From: Apoderus coryli
Taxonomy: Eukaryota > Arthropoda > Insecta > Coleoptera > Attelabidae
NCBI GenBank assembly: GCA_911728435.2
Contig: OU452212.1
Coordinates: 4,904,563 to 4,968,562 of the forward strand
Direction: 5' to 3'
DNA: 64,000 nucleotides
Shown: piece after piece, positions 1 through 9,711 of the stretch
Position numbering within the stretch: the stretch's first letter is position 1
Layout of the letters: each line of letters opens with the position of its first letter
Program-made: the position numbers and the translations under genes
Notes under the pieces: model-generated
The model's input: only the letters and a program-made list of their open reading frames with translations
Databases searched by the model: none
What the model was told of the DNA's origin: nothing

Positions 1-965
1 TTATTAGTTGGTGTACCAAATAGGCATCCGATTCTTATTTTTTACTCTAAGTAACTAAGTAGTATGTACAAATTTTCCCTAGTAATACCACAAAAGGTTA
101 AATTATTTCCCGAAATTTTTATTTATAAAATTATTGATGATAATCGAAAAGAAATTAACCTCTTGGTATTCGCTAAGAAAATTCTACACCAAATTGTGTT
201 TAAAGCAAAATAAATAATGTTTGAGAGCCATATATTTTTTTAATATCGACCGTAGATGCTAAAAAATACCATTTCAATATTTAGCAATGTTTTTAAACGG
301 TTATGTCACAATACTTAAATATAGCCGCGAAAAATATTTCCGGAATTTTTTTTGGTTGCTATGGTAAGGTGTCAAAATTAAGGCATCTTATTGATTGAAA
401 AAAGGTGTGAAATTTTCAGCATAATCAGCCTGACAACTATCAAGATAATATTTATATTCAAATATATCATTTTAATTTTGACACCTTGTATCATGGTTAT
501 TATTGATTTTGGTACCAAGGGAATTCTAGATAAATCATAATATTTTCATGTGAGTTATAATAATGAGATATTCATTACGGACCACCCGAAAAATAATATG
601 AATATAAATAATATATATAGTTCTGATCACTTCCGATCCAATTTAGCAAATTCCATAATTTATTTTCGATGTTATATACGAGAGAAGAAATACCAAAAGC
701 CATTTATTATATTATGTGCTTTTCTACATAGTATTGTGATATCGAAATATTTTTTAGTCATCATTGTATTTAGCCATCAAGTTTTCGTTGCTCCCTGGAG
801 AGCTATTTTTAAGCCTAGAAGAAATCAAAAATTAATTTTGGAGGCTGTAGCATTAACGGAGCCCATTTCCCCCACATGTTCATTGGAAGAAAAGTCCTAT
901 TTAGATTTTCAAAAGCAGTTTGTAAAATAAGTTTAAAAGACCCTACATTAGTCAAACATTACCTC
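1..965. other. AT-rich stretch without a recognised gene
   Basis: No exon, RNA gene or transposon protein was recognised. A 126-codon frame at 550-930 has no recognisable domain, and its composition looks like translated AT-rich DNA. By position this is intron of the minus-strand sif gene, downstream of its last visible exon. Confidence 0.5.
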
Positions 966-969
966 TTAA

Positions 970-1714
970 CACGTTGAATGCCGAATGTATCCAACATGAA
1001 TAGAAGCACAATGTTTCAAGGAATACACGTATCCACCTCGGATACAAACTGGTTTTTATATTTCTAGCCGTATGTATCCGTGTTAGATGCAGGCTTTGCA
1101 CGTATTATTATGGGAGCTTTTATATAGTGGCCTGGAGAATCCAAAAACTGCTTGGCCTGCGGATTTTGTTTCTGTTTTTTTTTTTGCTAGAGCGGAATTT
1201 ATAAGTGGTTTATTTAAAAAAATATTGCAAAACGATCAAACTAAAAAGGAACACGTAGTCCTAAGTAGGAGTTTCAAGCACCAAAACATTCGTAGACTTC
1301 AAAAAAACTCTATAAGCAACAATATTTTTCACACGGGACGTGATCTGATTTAATGTAATTAAAAATTAAAATTGAATGAATGAATTAAATGATGGAAATT
1401 AAAATTAAATTTAGTTTCCATCACTTTTTTTTTGTAACAGTTTAAATATGGACATCTTTTTCTGCCAGAACCTTGACTTTCTTCTAAATAATCTTGTGCC
1501 GCAGCTTGCAGATTCGCTTCAGTAGGTGGAATACGTTGCGTGTATATCCAACGTCGATACATTTTTAAAACCATGTTTCTAGAGAATCTAAATTTTTCTT
1601 ACATAATTTTTGTTGTATTTTGACTTTAACAAAATAATATTTTATTAGACAATTCCGAAAAAAAAAATTACCATTGGAGCCAAATTTTTTGCTTCCATTG
1701 TGGCACTGAACGTG
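970..1714 (-). mobile_element. Non-autonomous piggyBac element
   Basis: The element is bounded by TTAA at 966-969 and again at 1715-1718, the target site typical of piggyBac. Its ends are inverted copies: the left starts CACGTTGAATGCC and the right, read inward, starts CACGTTCAGTGCC. At 745 bp it is far too short for a full transposase, but it still carries a piece that resembles the C-terminal end of one on the minus strand. Direct observation: TTAA sites and inverted ends. Family assignment rests on those plus the protein remnant. Confidence 0.65.
1400..1574 (-). pseudogene. piggyBac transposase C-terminal fragment
   Basis: The minus-strand frame begins MVLKMYRRWIYTQRIPP and continues through a stretch ending RKRCPYLNCYKKK. 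A basic run followed by closely spaced cysteines is what the C-terminal cysteine-rich region of piggyBac transposases looks like. The catalytic domain is absent and the end of the frame runs into AT-rich DNA. It lies inside the TTAA-bounded element, which supports the assignment. A chance ORF is the alternative. Confidence 0.4.
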
Positions 1715-1990
1715 TTAAATAAGGCCTAATCAAAAGGTTGAAACGATTGACTGTTTTCTATTATACAAACATGCGTTTTTATACACGGTTTTCACTGTTG
1801 AAGTGTGAAGAAAAAATACTCTATTTTGAATAGGAAATCTAAAAATATAATACTATGTAGCGTGTATAGTATAGATTCGATTGACCTGCTGAAGTAACCA
1901 AATTTTCAAAGTAATCCTGTCTCTCGTTTTCCACAAACCTCTAATCTACCATCGACTGTGAAACAGCGTGTATATAAAAATCATACTTAC

Positions 1991-2177
1991 CATTTTGCAT
2001 TGCTACACTCTTATCTTCCACACGACTAACGTAACAACAAAGCTCATCTTGCCGATCAGCATTTTCTACTAATTCAGCCTCCACACTAAAGCCCCACATT
2101 TGCTCTAATGTGCTTCTTGATAACTCCACCTGATACAAAATTTTCGCACATACTTCTACAACTTCGTGTGTATGTAA
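1991..2177 (-). CDS. sif: sif exon: RBD-PDZ junction and PDZ start
   Basis: This is the sixth and last visible exon of still life, the insect TIAM1-type Rac exchange factor. A TTTTCAG acceptor precedes 2177 and a GTAAGT donor follows 1991. The exon is 187 nt, so it passes one base into the next, unseen exon. It encodes 62 residues starting [19 protein letters not shown] and ending in a stretch containing [18 protein letters not shown], the beginning of the PDZ domain, which in this family mediates partner binding. It joins in phase to the upstream exon ending DLIETY. A decayed copy of most of this exon lies about 870 bp upstream. The rest of the PDZ domain and the catalytic DH-PH pair must lie beyond the left edge. 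Confidence 0.9.
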
Positions 2178-2379
2178 CTGAAAATAACAAACATGTTCCC
2201 TTTCAATTTAAATTAAAATTTTCAGCTTCCTTCGATACGAACGCAATATATTATATTATGTAATGTTGAAAATTAGAGTTTCTAATATCAATTTAACTTC
2301 ATGTTGTTAGAAATAGCTACTTAAAGTTATACACAGGCTCCGGAGACAGAAATAAAGTCCTTTCCTATGGACTGAATCA

Positions 2380-2889
2380 ATTTCGCACAGACGCAAAAAA
2401 GAACGGTCGGTGCACCCTTCGTTAGCAGCTCAATATTTAGGAATTGATCCTTGTCTAAAATGGGATTTAAACATTTTTCATCTAATTCAAAAGTTGCGGC
2501 TATGTTAACTAAACCAATTCTTGGGGTGACTGAATTACAAAAAATAACTTCGTTCAGTCAATATTAAGTTCTGAAAATACCGTGAGTTCCACCGGGAAGG
2601 GATTCGATCGATTATGGAGAAACTACACGGTAGAACAATCTGAAAATCTGGTGTAGTACTTAGGTCGACGGGACCAATTCGGCTAAAATGTTAGCTTGAA
2701 AACATTTTAGCCGAATTGGCCCCATCGACCTAAGTACTACACCAGATTTTCAGATTGTTCCACAGTGTAGTTTCTCCATAATCGATCGAATCCCTTCCCG
2801 GTGTTACACCCGGTATACGTTTGGTAGGAGTTTATGCATTCTCCTTAAAACCATTACAAATTATTCAAACAAGAATTTTAAAAGTTATG
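2380..2889. mobile_element. 510-bp insertion between the duplicated blocks
   Basis: This segment separates the two sif exon copies and is flanked by the 13-bp direct repeat TATGGACTGAATC, as a target-site duplication would look. It contains a large fold-back. Its right end translates to a short stretch, LQIIQTRILKVMYGL, resembling LINE C-terminal regions. The element type is not established. Confidence 0.4.
2590..2803. repeat. 103-bp-arm fold-back palindrome
   Basis: The left arm (2590-2692) is the reverse complement of the right arm (2701-2803), with about four mismatches in 103 bp. They are separated by an 8-nt loop, AGCTTGAA. As RNA or single-stranded DNA this would form a long stable hairpin. 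It lies inside the insertion between the two sif exon copies. Confidence 0.9.
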
Positions 2890-2902
2890 TATGGACTGAA
2901 TC

Positions 2903-3049
2903 TTCCACATGATTAACATAACAACAAAGTTCATCTTATCGATCAGCAGTTTCTAGGTACTAATTCAGCCTGCACAATTGTGCTTCGTGATAACTCCACC
3001 TGCTACAAAACTTTCCCACATATACTTTTAATACTTCGTGTGTATGTAA
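2903..3049 (-). pseudogene. Decayed second copy of sif PDZ-start exon
   Basis: The copy keeps the TTTTCAG acceptor (just before 3049) and the first codons LHTHEV, then loses frame through single-base changes and small deletions. In-frame stops follow. It lacks the final 25 or so bases of the real exon (1991-2177), including the GTAAGT donor, so it cannot work as an internal exon. It is transcribed with the gene and could only act as a cryptic acceptor or decoy. Confidence 0.75.
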
Positions 3050-3273
3050 CTGAAAATAACAAGCATGTTTACTTTCAATTTAAATTAAATTTTTCAGCTT
3101 CCTTCTCTACGAAGGAATATTGAAAATTAGAGTTTATAATAAATATCAATTTAACTTCATGCTTATTAGACATTCAAATAGGTACTTAAAGTTATATAGA
3201 GCCTCCGGAGAAAGAAAGAATGTGTTTTCTTAGGCTTCGCTGCACTGAAGAAAAATCAAATATGCACGACACG

Positions 3274-3288
3274 TGGCGCCCAACGAGG
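3274..3288 (+). other. Primer-binding-site-like motif
   Basis: The word TGGCGCCCAACGAGG resembles the tRNA primer-binding site that follows the 5' LTR in many insect Gypsy and BEL elements. No LTR boundary or polyprotein was recognised beside it, so it may be a relic or chance. A similar word occurs at 21667. Confidence 0.25.
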
Positions 3289-3582
3289 GAAAATCGGTAA
3301 ATCTCATGTAGACGGTGTACAGGATCCGATGTTATCGCCAGTATCTCGATTGCTATTAAAGTTAGAAGATTATGTGCGTTTTTTCTTTTTATAAATAATA
3401 GTAGTAGTGCTACTACTAAGAAGTTATTACGACCTCCCAATTATGATTTATTAAAATGATTGAGTGTCTTTAATTGTATTCTTTGGTAGTTTTACTCGCT
3501 TAGGTGAGTTTTTGCCAGTTTTCCTATATATTTTCCTTTTTCTCTTCTGCCTTTAAGCTGACGTTTAGGTATTTTATTATAT

Positions 3583-3625
3583 TTTAGGCTGATGATGAAT
3601 GTGTAAGCGAAACTAGTTCCTGCTT
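3583..3625 (+). ncRNA. Degenerate hammerhead-like motif
   Basis: The sequence reads CTGATGA, then 13 nt, then GAAAC, then TAGTTC. The boxes are in the order and at about the spacing of a hammerhead ribozyme core. The flanking AGG/CCT gives only 3 bp of helix I, and helix II pairing is poor, so it is probably inactive. A related, more degenerate copy lies at 32957-32995. Confidence 0.25.
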
Positions 3626-4446
3626 TTGTTGTTTCTCATTATATGTGGATTTGACTTTGAGTTTTACGTGTTTTATTTTTAAAATATATTATTATATGTG
3701 ACTTTTTTATTTATTTTACTTATTAGACATTTGCCTTTGAGAGGTACTCTATTTTACAAGATTAATTTGCTCAAAAAAAAAAAAAAACTGTCAGCAATAC
3801 TTTGCACTGGATGAAAAAGTTTCCATATAATAAAAGTTTGAAAAATGTTTAGGAGGCAACTATGTCGTAAAAGTTTCGTCAATGTGTCGTAAAACTTTTG
3901 TTATGAAACCTGACAATTCAATTAATCTTAAGTTATAAAAGGAATTCGATTGGAAAACGATGTAAAATATGTGGCATTTCATTAGTTTTTAGTTTCAAGC
4001 AAAATCAATTAATTGGGGTTTTGGCAGAAGTTAGAATTTTGGCACACGTATTAGGTATATCAATATATGGGTAAAATTTTCTAGTAAACGTTATCCTTTA
4101 TGATAAAAAAGATGATAGATATACAGTTTCAGACGTTCATAAACTTCATCAATGACTTTACTATAACCACAGTATAATAAATAATACAGTATTCTGACTT
4201 TCCCCTTGCGAGCCGTTCTGCGCATTTCGTCGCGCATGCCGCCATTATGGGTTACAACGTCACAATAATCACATAGACGTAGATAAGTACCGTTCACTCC
4301 TGTGTTCAATATATAGTTCATTGTCGGCGTGGACGAGATAAATAAATATTGTGCTTAAATCTAATTCTGTGTTTTGTGTTTTTGGTATAGTGTTCGTGAG
4401 AATTAAAAGGATTTTATTTTTATTAACGTGTCTTGGGATTCATACA

Positions 4447-4546
4447 ATGAACAATCATGGAGGACATGTGTGTGTTGCAAAATGTTGTCCCAATAAGCGG
4501 TACACTAGCTCTAAACATTTTTTTGCTTCCCCATAGATCCTGTTAA
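4447..4546 (+). pseudogene. THAP domain N-terminal exon, frameshifted
   Basis: From the ATG at 4447 the frame reads MNNHGGHVCVAKCCPNKRY and then SSKHFFASP before a stop. The spacing of the first cysteines, the following basic residues and an FF/FP turn match the start of a THAP zinc-binding domain (C2CH), used by P-element and Kolobok transposases to bind DNA. A one-base shift near 4525 would restore the usual FPIDPVK-type continuation, which then meets a GTGAGT donor at 4547. The frameshift implies a dead copy. The second half of the domain was not found. Confidence 0.4.
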
Positions 4547-4779
4547 GTGAGTAATAGGTAAAAATAAAGATGAATACTAGATAATTTTACGTTTATAGCA
4601 ACTATTTGTATAACCGTCAAATTTATATTACGAAATGGCAGTATCTAATATGTTTTTAAACTAAATGAAAGTAAAACATAAACACAAGTTGTCTCGTAGC
4701 AAGGTAGCATGATAACGCAATCAGCTAGAGGTTATATTATTGACAATATATATATGGCCCTTGTTTCACTAAAATTGCT

Positions 4780-5330
4780 GAGAACAGGATTCAGTTGATG
4801 CAGAATTGAGGCACACGGCTTGTATGTGGAATTCGTAGGGGTGAAAGAGACTAGCAATAAGATTAAGGAAATCGGCTGGTTAAGAATGAAACAACGTCGG
4901 ATTTTCATTCACTAATTTTGATTAATAAAAAATCATCAGATGGAAATAGGCGGAATACTTATATGAGAGATTGCAGTTCCGGGGATCGGTGTATGATGTG
5001 AATATTCCTTACGCCACCGCTAGACTCAACATCAATCTCCGAGCGGTCATTTTCCTATACGGTTTCAAAATATTACAACGCTCTACCGGAGAATATAAAA
5101 AGTTTAAAGGGGTTTTCGTTTAAGAGCGCTGTCTGACACGTAATAGAACAAATTAATTTGTAAACATAAGCTAACTACTTAATTTGGCCAGCGATGTAAA
5201 ACTATTTTCAGATAGGTTTAAGTTAAAATATAAGTTACGTTTAGGTTAAGTTAGGAAGCACTGCTTCAACTTTTATAAAAATGTCTTTTTTACTAATAAA
5301 GTCTGTATTATTGTTGTGTTTATTATTATT
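4780..5330 (+). pseudogene. LINE 3' end: reverse transcriptase C-terminus and tail
   Basis: Broken frames read IKEIGWLRMKQRR and, further on, YYNALPENIKSLKGFSFKSA, which are typical of the C-terminal region of Jockey/CR1-group LINE proteins. The sequence ends with an AATAAAG signal and a TTATT-type AT-rich repeat near 5295-5330. Several frameshifts and stops show it is dead. A minus-strand relative is at 39630-39930. Confidence 0.6.
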
Positions 5331-5605
5331 AAAAATCACCCAATCATGTCAACATTTAACTGATACCACCACTCAAGGCTGTTTTCAATCACTATGACAC
5401 ACCACAAATATTTCTGAAATTGACAGCGATATTATTATGTACTTAAATATTTTTACAAAAATGAAAATACACTACTGTGGTTAGAAACCGAAAACTATAA
5501 TTATTCTTAGTCAGGATCTGACTTGTAACCCAAAATGGCGGCGTCTTACGTCACAGTTTATTTCAAAGTGCCAACGTGGAGTCGGAATGCTGTACTTATT
5601 AATGC

Positions 5606-6373
5606 TGTGCTATAACTGAACACAATCATAATTATTTTCGATCAAAAAAGTTTTGTTACTTGGTTACCAAAGCACAGTAATATTAATTTCGGTATGAATT
5701 TGACAATAATGCAGAGTTGTGCATAGTTTACCTAGCCATAGTGGGTATTCGTACATCGCATATTGCGACAACAAAGCACTATTTTAGGAAAACATGTTTA
5801 CAATAATATTGTCAGGCCAAAAGTACAAAATGAGACACAAATGTTTTATCATATGTTGGAAAATCTTATTTGACTATCACATTCTTCGCTATACAGGGTG
5901 TTGAACTGCCACTGTATGCAAAGTAGCACACAATAAACATTAAATTAATATTGAACTTTTTATGAGAATAATTTGTAGACTTACACACAACATGGTCACG
6001 TCTAGTAAAAAATCGATTACTTCAGAAAATTTAACTTGCTATCGGCAAAATCTGTATGTCTTTAAGTTCTTCTAATATCTTTTGTTATATAGATATGAGA
6101 AAGACAAATTGATTTTGTAGAACATGTCGAATAAAAAACCCGCCTTAATCTGAAATAAAAAAAATCTGTACTTGTGTTTTTGTACGATTCTTCAGTTCAA
6201 GAAACTATAAATGTTGACCAAATTTTCTATAGAGTGTGCATTAAGAAGTAATTTCAGTATTTTAAAGTTTCTTTAATTGCCAGAAGTTTGAATGTTAAAT
6301 AATTTGTTTAGGAGGATAATAATTTAATGTTCAAGAAGAAAATAGATAAAAATAGTAAACGCATATCACTTAC
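5606..6373. other. sif intron without recognised gene
   Basis: AT-rich. A short TACAGGGTGTT motif near 5894, like the terminal words of Tc1/mariner elements, is the only thing noted. Confidence 0.4.
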
Positions 6374-6601
6374 GTAAGTTTCTATTAGATCGCTTCTATG
6401 GGGCACAAAATAATTGTGATCTTCCATTTCTCTACGTTTTTTTACCCTAATAAAATGTTCAGTAGGATTCAGGTTTTTTCGTCCACACGCGCTTGCTAGA
6501 AATTCCTCGACTGACATTGACTCTCGCACATAAACAGTCGCTGCAACACCATCTGGAAGCGATACTTTAACTGTTTTCTCGCCTTCGTCTCTGGAGTTAA
6601 T
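6374..6601 (-). CDS. sif: sif exon: Ras-binding domain
   Basis: This 228-nt, phase-0 exon (76 residues) has a TTTTCCAG acceptor before 6601 and a GTAAGT donor after 6374. It reads [18 protein letters not shown], then [18 protein letters not shown], then [18 protein letters not shown], and ends DLIETY. It matches the Ras-binding-domain region of still life/TIAM proteins, whose Ras or scaffold contacts help bring the Rac exchange factor to membranes. It follows the serine-rich linker exon at 14015-14215 and precedes the PDZ-start exon at 1991-2177 without a change of phase. Confidence 0.92.
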
Positions 6602-8989
6602 CTGGAAAATTGAACAAACATTAGTATTAGCCTATTAGGTACCTTATATTGTGAAAGGTTTTATAATTATTGTTATGCTATTTTGAAGAAATGGCGTGGA
6701 GCTACATAATTAATCCTTATAATTCTGATCGTGCTGTCTTTGTCGTCGAGAATCTGCAAAAAAATGACCGCTATCTATGTGACTTAACTTAAAGCTGCGC
6801 CGAAGGTCTGTCTATATGGAAAATTTGTTTTTTGCTGCATCCCAACGGGTACTTTTTAAGGGGATTTAATGCGGCCACACTATTTTATGAATTAATTTAA
6901 TTACATCTGCAAAAGCTCATTTTGTGTGCGACGCAGAGGGAGATATCAACTATTTCCCATCCATCAGTTATTGAAAAATATATGATCACATCCACCCATC
7001 TGACGGCTCTCATGACACGGTCACTTTAGGTTATTATCACTTTTTCAGTAATATTACTTCAAATACACAATGACAACTTCTAAATTGACTACAACTATAT
7101 GGAATAACCATTTTATAACACTACAATATACAACATGTTGATAGAAATTGATCTTAAACATAACAATAATGCCGAAAACTCTTAGGCTATTAATGTAAAC
7201 AAAGAAAATAATAATAAACTATTTGACACAAGCAATTTGTCTGTCGTTAGAAAAAACATCTTACCAAAACCAAATTATGACTTGAACTAGAAGTGTCAAC
7301 TAAACTAAAATAAGTGACACCAACGTTAGAAAAAAATACTGCCAAATTATGACAAACCAACGAACCATGATAGAGAGATATGGTAGTCCTAAAATTAACG
7401 TCCGCCGCTATTAACGTTAAAGTTAATTTAACACCAACGATTTTCAAATAGAAAGATGTGGTAGTTCTAAAAAATAACGTCACCTATAATGATAATCATA
7501 TTATAGGCAGCCATTTTTAGACTAGCAGATTTAAAATACCTATCTAATATATTTATAGTAGGTATTTAGTATAAAATTTTATAAGGTTATTGAAATTGAC
7601 AAGTGGATTTATTATTTAAATTAAGTATTTATCAGATTATAACAACATTAATTAATAAGCAGCATGTACAGGGTGATGCAAAAAAAACATTAATTAGCCC
7701 ACATTTAACAAATTTTCTACATTGCAATCGAATAAATTTTAAATGTTTAGAAATTTTTAGCATACACTTTAAATTTATATACGAGGTGAATCAAAAATAT
7801 ATTTGTTTATTTTTTTAAGGTCAAAAAAGTAATATTTTGAATAATCTTTTGATTTAGATTTGAATTCATGATTTCTTTAGCGTGTGACTATAAGCTCGTA
7901 GAGGTGATCTACGGGGTAACTCAAAAATGTTTCAATTTGTCTTCAATATTTTTAGGAGATATATAGATTTTTGAATTTTTTTTATAACCCTCAATGACTT
8001 TTGTCATAGATAAAACTACCACAAAACGACTGGGAAATCACGCAGTGATTTCTTGTTATAGAATAAAATCTGTCTGCTGTCTTCTATTCAAACCTAATTC
8101 AAATACAATAATGTTGATCAGATTATTTAGAAGGGAAAGGGCTTTGCTAATACAGGTATTTTTAATTCATAAAACTTAAAAGCAACCCTAACATAAATTA
8201 TTAACAGACATTAATATTTCGTTTATTGCTGGAGCGCCCAATTTTTATAAATCCCATATATTTTTTTTTCATATTTATCGCCAAGAATAATTTATTCAAA
8301 GTACATTTAAATTTTGTAGTGTCAGAAAAGCTCTGCAGTATACATAAAATATGGCACCCTTTTCCTGCCTCATATATATCAGGACTTTTAAAAGGGGAGA
8401 GCGCGCCGCCGTTGAAAACAGAGTAAGCTTACAAGGGATTTTGAAATTCTATGTTGTCTTCAACGACCAGAGCTTTATATGTATATTTTATATTTTTACA
8501 TTCAAAGTGTTTGTATATGTACTAGAATGGATTATTTGTACTGTTTGTTTTTAGACTGATGATATTTTTGGAATATTTTATCAGGCCCTATAGCAGATAT
8601 TTAAACATTGTAGAAAGTCTATTTGAATAAAGCACGTCTACTCCCCATTGTATAAAGGTTGGTATGAAATCAAAAACGTAACATTTAAATGAGTATAATA
8701 TCTTCCCGTAATATTTGATCAAATATACAGAATGTGCCTTTTTGAGTATAAGAACCCATGTCCGTTAATTTTGCCCTAAGTCGCGCTACTGCCTTAAGAC
8801 ATATACCCCTGTATTCATCGTCGTTGTTTGCGATCTGCCATAGAGCTTTGCAGGTGGTGAGAATTATATAGCGGCTAACCAAAGCTCTGAAATTCATATG
8901 CTGCTTTCAGGGCGCCGCCAGATGAAATGACGTTGGCGAAAACAGGTATAGTTTATCCAAAGTTGATTTAAAATATATAAATTTAACGA
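6602..8989. other. sif intron with small repeats
   Basis: No gene was recognised. At 7356-7485 a phrase of about 50 bp occurs twice in imperfect tandem; both copies include CCAACGA, then ATAGA, then ATGGTAGT or GTGGTAGT. A TACAGGGTGATGCAAAA word near 7668 resembles mariner ends. Short ORFs here, including a 70-codon one on the minus strand at 8685-8897, show no known domain. Confidence 0.4.
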
Positions 8990-9200
8990 TTCTACCGGGG
9001 CTATCCGTTCCCATGCCTCTTTACATTATAAAAGGGCATCGAATGTAGCGTTATTTGATACATTTCTCCCTCGTATATAAGACGTATAATAAATCATGCC
9101 TGCCAAAGGATACCGACAGTAATAAAGATAACTACAGTGACTGAGAAAAGTATTGGGTTAATGATTAATCGAAAAATAAAGAGTTTGCAGATAAATATAT
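8990..9200 (+). repeat. Dispersed repeat shared with 52575-52770
   Basis: The two loci share long words such as CCCATGCCTCTTTACATTA, ACATTTCTCCCTCGTATATA, and GGGTTAATGATT followed by GAGTTTGCAGATAAATATA. The shared block runs across the left inverted end of the Tc1-like element that starts at 9135, so that element may be nested within, or part of, a larger repeat. Confidence 0.75.
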
Positions 9201-9465
9201 AAATGAAACAAATAATTTTTGGCAACGTGCTATTTTCTCAGATTAATCTAAATATAATCGGATGGATATCATATGGCATGGCGAAGACTTAATGTGGAAT
9301 TTAAACAAGAAAATTTGTGTCCGACAGTAAAAGACGGTGGCACAATATTGTAACTATGATTTGTTCAATAGTTTTTCTTAGATTAATAAAATGAAAGAAG
9401 ATCTATCAAATTAGATAATAATTTTCAATAAAACCTCAAGTGGATGAAACTTTTTGCAGTCACTG
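9135..9465. mobile_element. Tc1-like MITE
   Basis: A 331-bp segment lies between TA dinucleotides (9133-9134 and 9466-9467). It begins CAGTGACTGAGAAAAG and, read inward from the right, CAGTGACTGCAAAAAG. TA target sites and CAGT termini are those of Tc1/mariner elements. No transposase fragment was seen inside. A partial third terminus, CAGTGACAGTG, directly adjoins the right end. Confidence 0.65.
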
Positions 9466-9711
9466 TATACAGTGACAGTGTATACGACACGACCGGAACA
9501 CGTTGGGAGGTTAAGCATGAAGATTTATATGTGCAAAGCCAGCGTCTTCTTTAAAATATTTATTATCAGTTAAGGTCGTTCTACGTTCTATAAAAAATGT
9601 GACTAAGTAAGTAAAATTTCTTGTTAGTTTATAATATCAGAAGCATATTATTATAAATGTAGCTACTTATATGCATAACAAGTATTAACAATAGTATTAA
9701 TAATTATAGAG

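Larger units (their letters stand above)
2011..3232 (-). repeat. Tandem duplication of sif exon and flank
   Basis: The block at about 2011-2379 (most of the sif exon plus roughly 200 bp of the upstream intron) recurs in the same orientation at about 2890-3232. The copies share the exon body, the acceptor site, and intron landmarks such as TCAATTTAACTTCATG and CTCCGGAGA. The second copy has many substitutions and indels. A 13-bp word, TATGGACTGAATC, sits at 2367-2379 and again at 2890-2902 around the 510 bp that separate the copies. Confidence 0.8.
4091..5605 (+). mobile_element. THAP-type DNA transposon remnant with inverted ends
   Basis: A roughly 250-bp sequence at 4091-4345 (read on the minus strand) and a diverged version at about 5495-5605 (plus strand) face outward like terminal inverted repeats. 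Shared words include GTAACCCA followed by AATGGCGGC, and a tail resembling ACTGTATTATTTATTATACTG. A third copy is at 40200-40400. Just inside the left end is a THAP-like exon. A LINE 3' piece (4780-5330) occupies the middle. Together this suggests a P- or Kolobok-like element, but exact ends and target duplication were not found. Confidence 0.35.

Noticed and set aside
4091..4321. 76-codon protein similar to a 71-codon frame at 40234
   Set aside because: Similarity reflects a shared non-coding terminal repeat; the frame diverges and no domain is present.
8551..8590. CTGATGA word as a further hammerhead
   Set aside because: No GAAA box follows at a suitable distance.
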